From NCBI RefSeq assembly GCF_003611695.1, contig NZ_RAWE01000003.1:1-64000 (forward strand): a stretch of DNA of 64,000 nucleotides, in the 5' to 3' direction. The position numbers were made by a program, and so were the translations under genes. The stretch is from Corallococcus carmarthensis. Lineage in GTDB: Bacteria; Myxococcota; Myxococcia; Myxococcales; Myxococcaceae. Numbering within the stretch: the first letter of the stretch is position 1; each line of letters begins with the position of its first letter. Positions 44,825 to 53,917 of the stretch are shown here, piece after piece. The notes under the pieces were generated by a model. It saw nothing but the letters and a program-made list of their open reading frames with translations, was not told where the DNA came from and made no database searches.

Positions 44825-47647
44825 GTGAAACGTCTTGCATGGCCCTTCGTGCTGCTCACCGCGTTCTCGACCGCGGCCCTGGGCAGCACGAATCCGAAAG
44901 GCAGTCCTCCCAATCTCATCCAATCCGCCACCCGGACGGCTGTCTTCACCCCCGTGGATGACCGGGGGCAGCCCATCGACATCCTGCCCGTGGGTGACTC
45001 GCTCACCGTCGGTGCCCAGGGGCTGGAGCCCAACACCGTCTACGAGCTGCGCTTCGCGCTGGACGCGGAGCGCATCCCCACGCTGAAGGAGGCCGTCGGC
45101 TTCGCCCGCGCGACGACGGACGCCAAGGGCGTGCTCGCGCCGCACATCCTCTGGTTCCAGTCCGGTGTCGTGGGCTGCCCGGAGCGCGCGGCCCCGCCTG
45201 AGTCGCCCTACCGCTTCCCCAGCTTCGAGCGCGCCCGGGAGGCGCTCGACGGCCGCACGCTGCTCGTCACCGCGCAGGCCGTGGCGGCGGACAAGACCGG
45301 GGAGATTCCGCCCATGAAGCTTCCCGTGGGCGAGCCGGTCGCCGCGTTCAACCTCCCCATCAAGGTGGGCGCCACCCCGCGCGTCTACCCGTCCACCGCC
45401 GACGGCTGTCTGCTCAACGCCCATGAGACGGGCCGGGGCGACCTGTACGTGACGGGCTCCGGCTTCCGGGGCAACGAGACCGTGGAGGTCTCCATCGTCC
45501 CCAACCAGCGCGCCTGGCGCGAGGGCGACGCCTTCGCGGACGTGTCGGGTGACAACTTCGCCGCCGCTCCCAAGAAGGTCGTCACGGACGCCTCCGGCCG
45601 CTTCACGATTCCGGCGTGGAACGCCGATTTCCAGCGCCGTGGCGTCTACGACATCATCGCGCGCCGTCCCCTGTTCAACCCGCCCACGGGCGTCCTGAGC
45701 GCCAGCGACATCGTGTCCTACGGCATCGACACGGGCGTCGTGCTCTACATGCTCTACCCGGTGGGCGGCCCCACGATGGACCTCGCCGGCCGGCCCCTGA
45801 ACAGCTTCCCCTACTTCGAGTTCGCGGACTCGTTCGCGGACACCGCCGACCCGGTGTGGGGCGCGGTGGATCCCACCTACGTGCCCGCCGGCCACCCCGG
45901 CGGCACCTGGGCGGCCTACTACGTGGTGAACCACCGCACGGTGCTGGGCTGGACCTTGAACACCAGCCTCGTGGACGTGTCGGGCGGCATTGAAATCCAG
46001 CAGGTGAAGGCGGGGTGCGTGAACGGCACCGACGTCGTCATCTGGCAACCGCCGCTCGTGAAGGGCTCGTACGACGTCGTCGTGGACTTCGGCTCCACCG
46101 TGGCCAGCACGCCCGGCGCCTACGCCACCGACGGCAACTACAACGACACCGTCGACTTCCTGGATGGCTCCAACCAGATTGGCTTCCAGGTGGCGAAGGA
46201 TCCGTACGCCTTGGGCACCTACCCCATTGGCCAGGACAGCTACTCCGTCGACGACTACTTCCCCACCATTGGCGGCGCCTCCAACGTCGACCTGCGCGCC
46301 GTCGTGCGCTACCCGGCCGTCGCCGCGGGCGTGGGCACCGCCGTCGCCGCGGGCACCTTCCCGCTCTTCGTCATCCAGCACGGCAACCACCGCATCTGCT
46401 ACAACTCCCAGACCCACGCCGCCTGCACCAACCGCGTGCCCAATCATCAGGGCTACATGCGGCTGCTCGACACGCTGGCGAGCAACGGCATCATCGCGGT
46501 CTCCATCGACGCGTATGACCTGTCCGGGGCCGTGCCGCAGTGGATCCCCGAGCGCGGCCAGCTCATCCTGAAGCACCTGGAGCAGTGGTCGCACCTCAAC
46601 AACGCCGCCACCTACCCCAGCTACCCGAACTTCTTCGCCGGGCGCTTCAACGGCAAGCTGGACATGACGAAGATCTCCGTGTCGGGCCACTCGCGCGGCG
46701 GTGAAGCGTCGGTGTCCGCGTACATGCAGAACACCGCGTTCAACATCGTCTCCGTGTCCTCCATCGCGCCGGTGGACGGGCAGCTCTACACGCTGCCCGC
46801 GGGCGTGCCCTACTTCGTCATCCTGCCCGCGGCGGACGGCGACGTGACGTCGCTCGCCGGCGCGAAGATCTACGACCGGGCGCTGGGGACCAAGAGCTCC
46901 ATCGACGTGTATGGCGCCAGCCACAACCTCTTCAACACGGTCTGGGCGGCGGACGGCGATGACTCACCCAGCACGCGCAACGACTACATCACCGCGCCCA
47001 ACCAGCAGCGCATCGGTGAGTCCTACCTGTCCGCCTTCGCCCGCATCTACCTGAAGAACGAGACGGTCTACGCGGACATGATGCGCGGCCAGCTCACGTT
47101 CCCGTCCACCGCGGGCTACAAGATCTACGCGACGCACCACGAGAACTCGCACACGCGGCTCAACAGCGGCTCCACCACCGGCTTCACCCCGGGGGGGCTC
47201 ATCACGCTGGCCAACGCGAGCAACCCCGCGCCGCACAGCACCAGCGTCCTGCGCGCCACCTGGACGGGCAACACCGCCACCGCGACGTTCACCGTCCCCG
47301 TGGCCCAGCGCGACACCACCGGCTACGAGGTGCTGTCCTTCCGCGTGGCCCAGACGACGTCCGCGTCCAACCCCGCCAGCGGCACCCAGGACTTCCGGGT
47401 GGAGCTGGCCACCGGAGCGACCGTCAAGGCCACCTCCACCTCCCTGTTCGACGTCATCCCCAAGCCGTACGTCCGGCCGGGCAACGTCGTCCTGCACACG
47501 GTGCTGACCACCGTGCGCATCCCCCTGCATACCTTCATCATGAACGGCAACGGGGTGACGCTGACCAACGTCGACACCGTGCGCATTCGCTTCACCAGCC
47601 CTTCCACCGGAGACATCTATGTCGACGACGTCGAATTCTCCCGCTAG
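44825..47647 (+). CDS. large exported alpha/beta hydrolase (PET-hydrolase/chlorophyllase-like)
   Basis: 940 aa with a Sec signal peptide (WPFVLLTAFSTAALGS). About the first 270 residues are an all-beta, carbohydrate-free unknown region (VGDSLTVGAQGLEPNT). The hydrolase part starts near residue 480: PLFVIQHGNHRICYN is the oxyanion strand, ISVSGHSRGGEASV carries the nucleophile serine, and the VILPAADGDV and GASHNLFNTVW segments bring the Asp and His. The C-terminal 130 residues look like a beta-sandwich (DTTGYEVLSFRVAQ, then IYVDDVEFSR). GGAGG stands four bases before the GTG at 44825, and the N-terminus fits export, so that start is preferred over an upstream one. Secreted esterase or lipase with unknown substrate. 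It overlaps the next gene by 29 bp. Confidence 0.85.
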   Translation: MKRLAWPFVLLTAFSTAALGSTNPKGSPPNLIQSATRTAVFTPVDDRGQPIDILPVGDSLTVGAQGLEPNTVYELRFALDAERIPTLKEAVGFARATTDAKGVLAPHILWFQSGVVGCPERAAPPESPYRFPSFERAREALDGRTLLVTAQAVAADKTGEIPPMKLPVGEPVAAFNLPIKVGATPRVYPSTADGCLLNAHETGRGDLYVTGSGFRGNETVEVSIVPNQRAWREGDAFADVSGDNFAAAPKKVVTDASGRFTIPAWNADFQRRGVYDIIARRPLFNPPTGVLSASDIVSYGIDTGVVLYMLYPVGGPTMDLAGRPLNSFPYFEFADSFADTADPVWGAVDPTYVPAGHPGGTWAAYYVVNHRTVLGWTLNTSLVDVSGGIEIQQVKAGCVNGTDVVIWQPPLVKGSYDVVVDFGSTVASTPGAYATDGNYNDTVDFLDGSNQIGFQVAKDPYALGTYPIGQDSYSVDDYFPTIGGASNVDLRAVVRYPAVAAGVGTAVAAGTFPLFVIQHGNHRICYNSQTHAACTNRVPNHQGYMRLLDTLASNGIIAVSIDAYDLSGAVPQWIPERGQLILKHLEQWSHLNNAATYPSYPNFFAGRFNGKLDMTKISVSGHSRGGEASVSAYMQNTAFNIVSVSSIAPVDGQLYTLPAGVPYFVILPAADGDVTSLAGAKIYDRALGTKSSIDVYGASHNLFNTVWAADGDDSPSTRNDYITAPNQQRIGESYLSAFARIYLKNETVYADMMRGQLTFPSTAGYKIYATHHENSHTRLNSGSTTGFTPGGLITLANASNPAPHSTSVLRATWTGNTATATFTVPVAQRDTTGYEVLSFRVAQTTSASNPASGTQDFRVELATGATVKATSTSLFDVIPKPYVRPGNVVLHTVLTTVRIPLHTFIMNGNGVTLTNVDTVRIRFTSPSTGDIYVDDVEFSR

Positions 47648-48152
47648 CCGTCTGTTCCTCGTGGCGGCGGCCTGCCTGGCGCTGACAGGCTGCGCGGAGG
47701 AGACCAAGGGTGCCACCGAGCCCCCCGCCACGGCTCCCACCGCGGCGCCGGCCACCCAGGCCCCCGCGCCCATCCGCGCGGAGCCCACCTCGCCGGACGC
47801 GGCCCGTCCGGTGGAGGTGCTCCGGGTGTCCGCGCGCAAGGTGCGCGGGGACGCCGAGCTGACCCGGATGGCCGGGCCGGCCCTGCTCGCCCGCGCGGAG
47901 GCTCCGATCGCCATCGAGGTGCAGACCCAGGAGCCCCTGGGCTCGCTGGAGCGCTCGTCCTCGCCGGAGATCTACCTCAACGGCGAGCGCGTCGGAGACA
48001 CCTGGGCGGTTCCGCCCGACCGCCTCTTCGTCTTCCTGCCGGACGCCAAGTCGCTCAAGGACGCGAACGAGGTGACGGTGGCCTGGCTGGGCAACGAGGC
48101 CCAGACGCGCTCCACCCGTCCGGCCACGCTGACCCGCCAGATGCTGCCCTGA
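47619..48152 (+). CDS. small lipoprotein, translationally coupled to the hydrolase
   Basis: 177 aa. Signal peptide with lipobox LTGCAE, a Pro/Thr/Ala-rich linker (about residues 28-62), then about 110 residues of unrecognised beta-rich sequence (EIYLNGERVGDTWAVPPD, DANEVTVAWLG). Its ATG lies 29 bp inside the 3' end of the hydrolase gene in another frame with GGAG six bases ahead, so both are probably made from one transcript and the lipoprotein may support the hydrolase. A strong terminator follows. Confidence 0.82.
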   Translation: MSTTSNSPASRLFLVAAACLALTGCAEETKGATEPPATAPTAAPATQAPAPIRAEPTSPDAARPVEVLRVSARKVRGDAELTRMAGPALLARAEAPIAIEVQTQEPLGSLERSSSPEIYLNGERVGDTWAVPPDRLFVFLPDAKSLKDANEVTVAWLGNEAQTRSTRPATLTRQMLP

Positions 48153-48173
48153 GCCTGGGGCAGTGCTGACTCC

Positions 48174-48216
48174 GGGCGCGGGCGCTCCCCTCATGGGGGA
48201 GGGCCCGCGCCCTTTT
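48174..48216 (+). terminator. rho-independent terminator after the lipoprotein gene
   Basis: 10-bp stem GGGCGCGGGC / GCCCGCGCCC with a 19-base loop, followed directly by TTTT (48213-48216). The best classical terminator in the window. Confidence 0.9.
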
Positions 48217-48304
48217 CACGCCCGGCCTCCAACGCCCTCGCGAAGCGGGCCTTGCGAAGCCGGAGGGCTAGAACTTCTGGCGCACATGCCCGTTGAATGA
48301 CGCC

Positions 48305-51300
48305 ATGGCCTACAACGTCCCGCTTCCCCTGCGCGCGCTCCTGCCGCTGGGGTTCACCGCCCTCCTCGTGATGCTGTCGCCCCGGGTCCTCGCGGCCCGG
48401 GCCACCACGCGCTCCCTGGGCGGCGAGAACCGCTACCTGACCCACGTCACCACCGACAAGCCGCTCTACCGCCCCGGAGAGCAGGTGCTGGTGCGCGGCC
48501 TGGTGCTGGAGGCCCTGAGCCGCAAGCCGTACGCGGGCTCCCTCCAGGCGCAGCTGGAGGTGCGGGGCCCCAAGGGGGACGTCGTCACCACCAGCACGGC
48601 GTCCACGGCGGACGCCGTCTGGGGCTACGCCTGGCCCATCCCCGCCGGCCAGCCCGGCGGCGAGTACACCCTGCGCGTCACCTACCCGTGGACGGGCGCG
48701 GCCCCCGCGGAGCGGAAGTTCGACGTGCGCGCCTACCGGGCCCCCCGGCTCAAGTCCCAGATTGAGTTCCTCCGGGACGGCTACGGGCCGGGCGACACCG
48801 TCACCGCCACGTTGGACGTGAAGCGCGCGGAGGGCGGCGTGCCCGAGGGCGCGAAGGTCACGGCCAACGCGCTCGTGGATGGCGCCACCGTGGCGCAGGT
48901 GCCGTGCACGGTGGACGCGAAGGGGCGCTGCACCGTGCGCTTCCCGCTGCCCGCGGCGATGGAGCGCGGCGAAGGCACACTGGCCTTCACCATCGAGGAC
49001 GGGGGCGTGGTGGAGTCCGCGGCGAAGACGATCCCCATCCTCCTCCAGACACTGGACCTGGCCCTGTACCCGGAGGGCGGCGACCTGGTGGTGGGGCTCG
49101 CGTCGCGCGTCTACTTCGAGGCGCGCACGCCCGCGCGCAAGCCGGCGGACCTGGCGGGCCGGGTGGTGGAGGTGGGCAGCGGCAAGGTGGTCGCCCGCGT
49201 GCGCTCGGAGCACGAGGGCCGTGGCCGCTTCGAGCTGACCCCGCAGGAGGGTGTGCGGTACGCGCTGCGCATCGACTCGCCGTCGGGCATCCAGAAGAGC
49301 TTCCCGCTGCCGGAGGTGAAGCCGCGGGGCGCCGTCATCCGCGTGCGCGAGGACGTGGTGCCCGCGGGCCGGCTGGTGCAACTCGCCGTGGGCCTGTCCA
49401 ACGTCGGCCGCGCGACGGTGACGCTGAGCCAGCGCGAGGTGCGCGTCGCCTCGGCGGTGATTGGCGATGTGAAGGGCGGGCCGGTGACGCTGGATCCGGG
49501 CGAGGCGGACGGCGTGCTCGTCGCCACGGTGTGGGACCACGACGGGCGGCCTCTCGCGGAGCGGCTGGTGTTCCGCCAGCCCTCGAAGGAGCTGGCGGTG
49601 GAGCTGAAGGCGGACCGCACGCGCTACGTGCCCGGGGGCCCGGTGCAGCTCACTGCCAGGACGACGCGCGGCGGCCAGCCGGTCTCCGCGCTGGTGATGC
49701 TCACCGTGACGGATGACGCGGTGCTGGAGCTGTTGGAGACGCGCGACCAGGCGCCGCAGCTTCCGGTCATGGTGCTGCTGGAGCCCGAGGTGAAGGAGCT
49801 GGCCGACGCGCAGCTCTACCTCGACGCGAAGAATCCGAAGTCGAAGCTGGCGGTGGACCTGCTCCTGGGGACGCAGGGCTGGCGGCGCTTCGCGCTGACC
49901 GACACGCAGGCCTTCCTCGCCCGGCATGGGGACGCGGCGATGCGCGTGCTCGCGGTGCGCTGGCCGCAGGAGCCCGTCCGCAAGCCCCGGCCGTCCGTCA
50001 GCAGGTCCGGACGCGGCGGCGCCGTCGCCTCTGGCCTGGCGGGGCCCCTGGGAGACGGACAGCCCCTGATGGACCGGAACATCGTGGACGAGGATGACGC
50101 CTTCGCCGGCCACGCCGAGGGCGCGGTCCTCCCCGAAATGGCCCCTGTCGCCGCGGCGGTCGCGGCGCCCATGGCTCCGGCACAGGATGCCCTGGAGGCA
50201 GAAGCCCCGGCCCCCGTGCTCCAGTTGGCGAAGGAGGAGGTGGCGCCGATGGAGGCGCGGAAGGCCGCTCGCGCGAAGCGGGACATGCGCTTCGACGACA
50301 AGCATGTCCTCCAGGGGAATCTGCTCTACCTGCGCGAGTTCGCGCACACCGCGCGGCCGAACCGCAAGGCGGGAGACCGGGTCGACTTCGCGGAGACGCT
50401 CTACTGGAACGCCGGGGTCCGCACGGATGCCCGCACCGGCGAGGCGCGGGTGTCCTTCGCGATGAGCGACTCGGTGACGACGTTCAAGGCGTTCGCGGGG
50501 GCGGTGGGCGGTGACGGCGCGCTCGGCTCGGCGGTGGCGGAGCTGGAGTCCGTGCAGCCGTTCTACGCGGAGCCCAAGCTGCCGCTCGAGGTGACGTCGG
50601 GAGACGTGGTGCGGCTGCCGGTGGCGCTGGTGAACGGGACGGAGGCGCGGCTTTCGGGCGCGGGGGTGAAGGTGGAGCTGAAGGGGGACGTGAAGGTCTC
50701 CGGCGGCCCCACGCTGGACCTGGCCTCGCAGGCGCGGGCCCGGCAGCTCTTCTCGCTGGAGATTGGCCAGGAGGCGCGGCCGGTGGACGTGAAGCTCACG
50801 GCGAGCGCGGGCGAGTACACGGACGTCGTCACCCGCACGCTGTCCATCAAGCCCCGGGGCTTCCCGGGCCGCGTGTCCTTCGGCGGGCTGCTGTCCGCGA
50901 AGGCAGCCGCGGCGCACCGGGTGGTGCTGCCCCAGGGCCTGGTGCCCGGCAGCGTGCGGACGTCCATCGCCGTGTACCCGGGCCCGCTGGCCAACATGAC
51001 GGAGTCGCTGGCCCGCCTCATCCAGGAACCCTCCGGCTGCTTCGAGCAGACCAGCTCCACGACGTACCCCATGACGATGGCGCAGCAGTACTTCCAGACG
51101 CACACCGGCGTGAACCCGGAGCTGGTGGCGAGCGCGAAAGAGAAGCTGGAGCGCGGCTACCAGCGGCTGGTGGGCTACGAGACGTCCGAGAAGGGCTACG
51201 AGTGGTTCGGGCAGAACCCGGGCCATGAGGCGCTGACCGCGTTCGGCCTCTTGCACTTCACGGACATGCGCCAGGTGCGTGAAGTGGACACCGCGATGCT

Positions 51301-52468
51301 GGAGCGCACGCGCGAGTGGCTGCTCCAGCAGCGGGACGGCCAGGGCGGCTTCAACCGCAAGCGCCGCGCGCTGCACGTGTGGGTGGAGGACGCGGACACG
51401 TCGAACGCGTACATCCTCTGGACGCTGCTGGAGAGCGCGGGCCAGCCGGGCTCGCAGGCGAAGGAGCTGTCGCGCGAGGTGGCCTCGCTGAAGGCCGCCG
51501 CGGCGAAGAGCACCAACAGCTACGTGGTGGCCCTGGCGGCCAACGCGCTGGCGCTCGCCGGTGACACCGCCGAGGCCCGGAAGCTGATGGGCCGGCTCGC
51601 CTCCTCGCAGGGGCAGGACGGCGTGGTGGGCGGCGCGACGCAGTCCATCGTGGGCAGCTCCGGAGAGACGCTGAACATCGAGACCACCGCGCTGGCGGTG
51701 CTGGCGTGGATGCGCGACCCCGCCTACGTGGGCAACGTGGAGCGCGCGATGAAGTTCCTCGCGGAGTCCAGCGACGGTGGCCGCTACGGCGCGACGCAGA
51801 GCACGGTGCTCGCGCTGCGCGCCATCATCGCCTACGACAAGGCGCGCGCGTCGAAGCTCACCCCGGGCCTGGTGCGCGTCTACGTGGACGGACGCCCGGT
51901 GGGCGAACCGGTGCGCTTCGACGGCTCCACCCAGGAAGCCCTCAAGCTGCCCGACGTGAGCGCGCTCCTGGGCGCGGGCGAGCGCCGCGTGGAGCTGCGG
52001 ATGGAGGGCGGCGCGGAGCTGCCGTACTCGGTGGAGGTCACCTTCAACATGCTGACGCCGGACAGCTCGAAGGACACGGCGGTGACGCTGGAGGTGGCGC
52101 TGGCGAAGACGGCGCTCACCGAGGGTGAGCCCACGGAGGCGCGGGTGGTGGTGGCCAACCGCACGGGCCAGCGGCTGCCCACGGCGGTGGCCATCTTCGG
52201 CGTACCGGGCGGGCTGGAGGTGCGGCACGACCAGCTCAAGGAGCTGGTGAAGCGGCAGGTGGTGGATGCGTACGAAGTGCTCGGGCGCGACGTCGTCCTG
52301 TACTGGCGGGGCATGGAGCCCCACAAGCGCATCGACGTGCCGCTGTCCCTGATCGCCGCGGTGCCCGGCACGTACACGGGCCCGTCCAGCCGCGCGTACC
52401 TGTACTACGCGGACGAGCACAAGACGTGGAGCGAAGGTGTGAAGGTCACCATCGCCCCGAAGCCGTAG
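48305..52468 (+). CDS. bacterial alpha-2-macroglobulin with intact thioester
   Basis: About 1,387 aa, exported (signal peptide with ALLVMLSPRVLAAR). MG-type beta domains fill the first 600 residues (TDKPLYRPGEQVLVRG is a typical MG2 start). A low-complexity Ala/Pro/Glu stretch (about 600-660) is the likely bait region. The A2M domain follows (LYWNAGVRTDARTGEARVSF). The thioester motif GCFEQ is encoded at 51034-51048 and is intact. The TED helical domain (KGYEWFGQ, then GGFNRKRRALHVWVEDADTS) and a final receptor-like beta domain follow. Family members trap proteases that attack the cell. The usual partner, the penicillin-binding protein PbpC, is not next to it. ATG at 48305 is preferred over TTG 48293. 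Confidence 0.93.
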   Translation: MAYNVPLPLRALLPLGFTALLVMLSPRVLAARATTRSLGGENRYLTHVTTDKPLYRPGEQVLVRGLVLEALSRKPYAGSLQAQLEVRGPKGDVVTTSTASTADAVWGYAWPIPAGQPGGEYTLRVTYPWTGAAPAERKFDVRAYRAPRLKSQIEFLRDGYGPGDTVTATLDVKRAEGGVPEGAKVTANALVDGATVAQVPCTVDAKGRCTVRFPLPAAMERGEGTLAFTIEDGGVVESAAKTIPILLQTLDLALYPEGGDLVVGLASRVYFEARTPARKPADLAGRVVEVGSGKVVARVRSEHEGRGRFELTPQEGVRYALRIDSPSGIQKSFPLPEVKPRGAVIRVREDVVPAGRLVQLAVGLSNVGRATVTLSQREVRVASAVIGDVKGGPVTLDPGEADGVLVATVWDHDGRPLAERLVFRQPSKELAVELKADRTRYVPGGPVQLTARTTRGGQPVSALVMLTVTDDAVLELLETRDQAPQLPVMVLLEPEVKELADAQLYLDAKNPKSKLAVDLLLGTQGWRRFALTDTQAFLARHGDAAMRVLAVRWPQEPVRKPRPSVSRSGRGGAVASGLAGPLGDGQPLMDRNIVDEDDAFAGHAEGAVLPEMAPVAAAVAAPMAPAQDALEAEAPAPVLQLAKEEVAPMEARKAARAKRDMRFDDKHVLQGNLLYLREFAHTARPNRKAGDRVDFAETLYWNAGVRTDARTGEARVSFAMSDSVTTFKAFAGAVGGDGALGSAVAELESVQPFYAEPKLPLEVTSGDVVRLPVALVNGTEARLSGAGVKVELKGDVKVSGGPTLDLASQARARQLFSLEIGQEARPVDVKLTASAGEYTDVVTRTLSIKPRGFPGRVSFGGLLSAKAAAAHRVVLPQGLVPGSVRTSIAVYPGPLANMTESLARLIQEPSGCFEQTSSTTYPMTMAQQYFQTHTGVNPELVASAKEKLERGYQRLVGYETSEKGYEWFGQNPGHEALTAFGLLHFTDMRQVREVDTAMLERTREWLLQQRDGQGGFNRKRRALHVWVEDADTSNAYILWTLLESAGQPGSQAKELSREVASLKAAAAKSTNSYVVALAANALALAGDTAEARKLMGRLASSQGQDGVVGGATQSIVGSSGETLNIETTALAVLAWMRDPAYVGNVERAMKFLAESSDGGRYGATQSTVLALRAIIAYDKARASKLTPGLVRVYVDGRPVGEPVRFDGSTQEALKLPDVSALLGAGERRVELRMEGGAELPYSVEVTFNMLTPDSSKDTAVTLEVALAKTALTEGEPTEARVVVANRTGQRLPTAVAIFGVPGGLEVRHDQLKELVKRQVVDAYEVLGRDVVLYWRGMEPHKRIDVPLSLIAAVPGTYTGPSSRAYLYYADEHKTWSEGVKVTIAPKP

Positions 52469-52496
52469 CCGCGCAGGGAGCCGGACAGACGGGGGT

Positions 52497-52521
52497 GGGG
52501 AGGCCGTGCCCTGGCCTCCCC
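52497..52521 (+). terminator. hairpin terminator after the alpha-2-macroglobulin gene
   Basis: 9-bp stem GGGGAGGCC / GGCCTCCCC with a 7-base loop. An outer AGACG / CGTCT pair lengthens the hairpin. No T-tract. Confidence 0.75.
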
Positions 52522-52540
52522 GCTCGTCTACTGTAGGCGT

Positions 52541-52897
52541 ATGAGGACCGTCGCTGAATGGAAGGCAACGCTGCGTGCCGAGCTGAAAAACGCACTGCGC
52601 ACTCGCAATGCATCCGCCTCGGCGGTGCTTCGGGAAACGCTCGCCGCCATCGACAATGCAGAGGCGCCCGATATCAGCGTCGCGCCCGCACCGCTCGGTG
52701 GCGCCATCGCCGGCAGCGCGGAGGGACTCGGGAGCGGCGAAGTGTCTCGACTGCTCTTGTCTCCAGAGGCGGTGGAGGCGCTCATCCAGCGTGAACTCCA
52801 GGAGCGTCGCGACGCGGTGGCGCTCTACATCCAACTTGGAAGGCACGAAGAGGCCAGCGCGCTGCAGACGCAAGTGGATGTGCTCCTGGCGCTTTGA
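52541..52897 (+). CDS. GatB/YqeY domain protein (short)
   Basis: 118 aa. The start (WKATLRAELKNALRTRNASA) and AVLRETLAAIDNAEA are the helix and conserved turn of the YqeY/GatB-tail family, which is linked to tRNA-dependent amidotransferase and translation. The usual length is about 148, so this one is short and ends soon after the second helical bundle (EALIQRELQERRDAVALY). Single gene between the A2M terminator and an oppositely read gene. Biological role in this species is unknown. Confidence 0.75.
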   Translation: MRTVAEWKATLRAELKNALRTRNASASAVLRETLAAIDNAEAPDISVAPAPLGGAIAGSAEGLGSGEVSRLLLSPEAVEALIQRELQERRDAVALYIQLGRHEEASALQTQVDVLLAL

Positions 52898-52908
52898 GCG
52901 CGGCGGGC

Positions 52909-53280
52909 TCAGCGCCAGAACACCACGCACGTGATGGAGTTGCTCGCTCCGAAGCCCGGCAGGACGCCCGCGTCGCCACCCCAGTACACGCAGTTGGCGA
53001 GCGCATCGTTCTGGTATCCCAACACGCCGCCATGCCCGTTCGGCGTCATGGCGAGGCTGAAGTCGAAGTTGCCCGCTCCCAGGCTCGCCGTGAGCAGGTC
53101 GCTCACTGCCTGTCCAAAGGAGTCCGCCGACCCCGGAGCGTCCGTCGCCGCGCGGTAGAGCACCCAGTAGAGGTCGTCGTGCGACAGCGCATTCAGGTTC
53201 GACCTCGCCAGGAACTCCTCGCGCGTGCGGTTCTTGATGCTCTCGGGGACGGGACCGCTGACAGCCTTCGCCAACTTCAT
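52909..53280 (-). CDS. hypothetical protein
   Basis: 123 aa. The charged first half (IKNRTREEFLARSNLNALS) is followed by a glycine- and asparagine-rich end (GGVLGYQNDALANCVYWGG, then ITCVVFWR). No signal peptide and no recognised family. GGAG lies seven bases before the ATG at 53280, so the start is credible and the gene is likely real. It is divergent from the small lipoprotein with the tandem operator-like sites between them. The layout of a charged leader and a Gly-rich tail resembles ribosomally made peptide precursors, but no maturation enzyme is near, so I do not claim that. Confidence 0.6.
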   Translation of the reverse strand: MKLAKAVSGPVPESIKNRTREEFLARSNLNALSHDDLYWVLYRAATDAPGSADSFGQAVSDLLTASLGAGNFDFSLAMTPNGHGGVLGYQNDALANCVYWGGDAGVLPGFGASNSITCVVFWR

Positions 53281-53401
53281 GGGGACACTCCGTGTCGTGT
53301 GTGGAAGGAACCCTTCCTTCCCGCCCCCAGCCCTGAGCAATGACGATGCCAGGGCGCAGGAACACCCCTTCCCTCGGAAGCCCCGTCCCGGACGAATGCC
53401 A

Positions 53402-53433
53402 CTGACGCGTCAGCGCCCACGTTGACCCGTCAG
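53402..53433. promoter_or_regulatory. tandem TGAC-N2-GTCA operator candidates
   Basis: Two palindromic sites 20 bp apart: TGACGCGTCA at 53403-53412, inside the 12-bp palindrome CTGACGCGTCAG, and TGACCCGTCA at 53423-53432. Each is followed by GCGC. The pair is centred between two divergent genes and similar to the pair at 36935-36965. Confidence 0.55.
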
Positions 53434-53568
53434 CGCGGCGAGCTGATGGGCACGGCGGGTCTCCGGAGACTGCGAGTGTTCACCGGCGAAGGAGTGAGCC
53501 CATTGGCCTGACGCGAATGACAGCGCTACCCTGGCGAGGCAGCACAAACCCTCAACCAGGAGAAGCGA

Positions 53569-53835
53569 ATGCGATCGCTAATCATTGCCGGACTGATGGC
53601 CGTGGGGCTGATGGTGGGATGTGGCGGCCCCGAAGCCTCCGCGGACGAGCAGGCGACCCTCATGCAGACAGCGGAGAGCGCGAGCAACGACGAAGGTGGA
53701 GTGGTTCAAGCGGCGGGAGCATGCGACCTCTGCCATACCAGGTGGGTTGCCTGCCTCCGTCGCACGGGGGGAGATGTCAGTTGCGATGAGACCTATGAAG
53801 CCTGCCTGCTGGAGAATGGCTGCGAGTCCCAATAG
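53569..53835 (+). CDS. small Cys-rich lipoprotein
   Basis: 88 aa. Signal peptide with lipobox LMVGCG, Glu/Ala/Ser-rich linker, then about 36 residues with five cysteines (CDLCHTRWVACLRR, then CDETYEACLLENGC). AGGAG lies six bases before the ATG. It is probably a disulfide-bonded surface micro-protein. A similar Cys spacing is common in small myxobacterial lipoproteins, but I cannot name a family. Preceded by the tandem operator candidates. Confidence 0.75.
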   Translation: MRSLIIAGLMAVGLMVGCGGPEASADEQATLMQTAESASNDEGGVVQAAGACDLCHTRWVACLRRTGGDVSCDETYEACLLENGCESQ

Positions 53836-53917
53836 GCATCACGGGTTCGCGTCCACGAGTGGCCTGGGCCCGCAGCCCTGGCCACCTCATCCACGACGTG
53901 ACGCGGTTCATGAGCCG

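Noticed and set aside
44597-46924. Minus-strand open frame antisense to the large hydrolase gene
   Set aside because: Shadow frame with no signal peptide or domain, and the plus strand has a clear signal peptide and active site.
52909-53280. Hypothetical protein as a ribosomal peptide precursor
   Set aside because: No leader cleavage site is certain and no modification or export enzyme is adjacent.
48191-53365. Very long minus-strand open frame across the alpha-2-macroglobulin region
   Set aside because: It runs antisense to a gene with clear domain structure, its residues are Arg/His/Ala-rich with no domains, and long antisense frames are expected in high-GC DNA.
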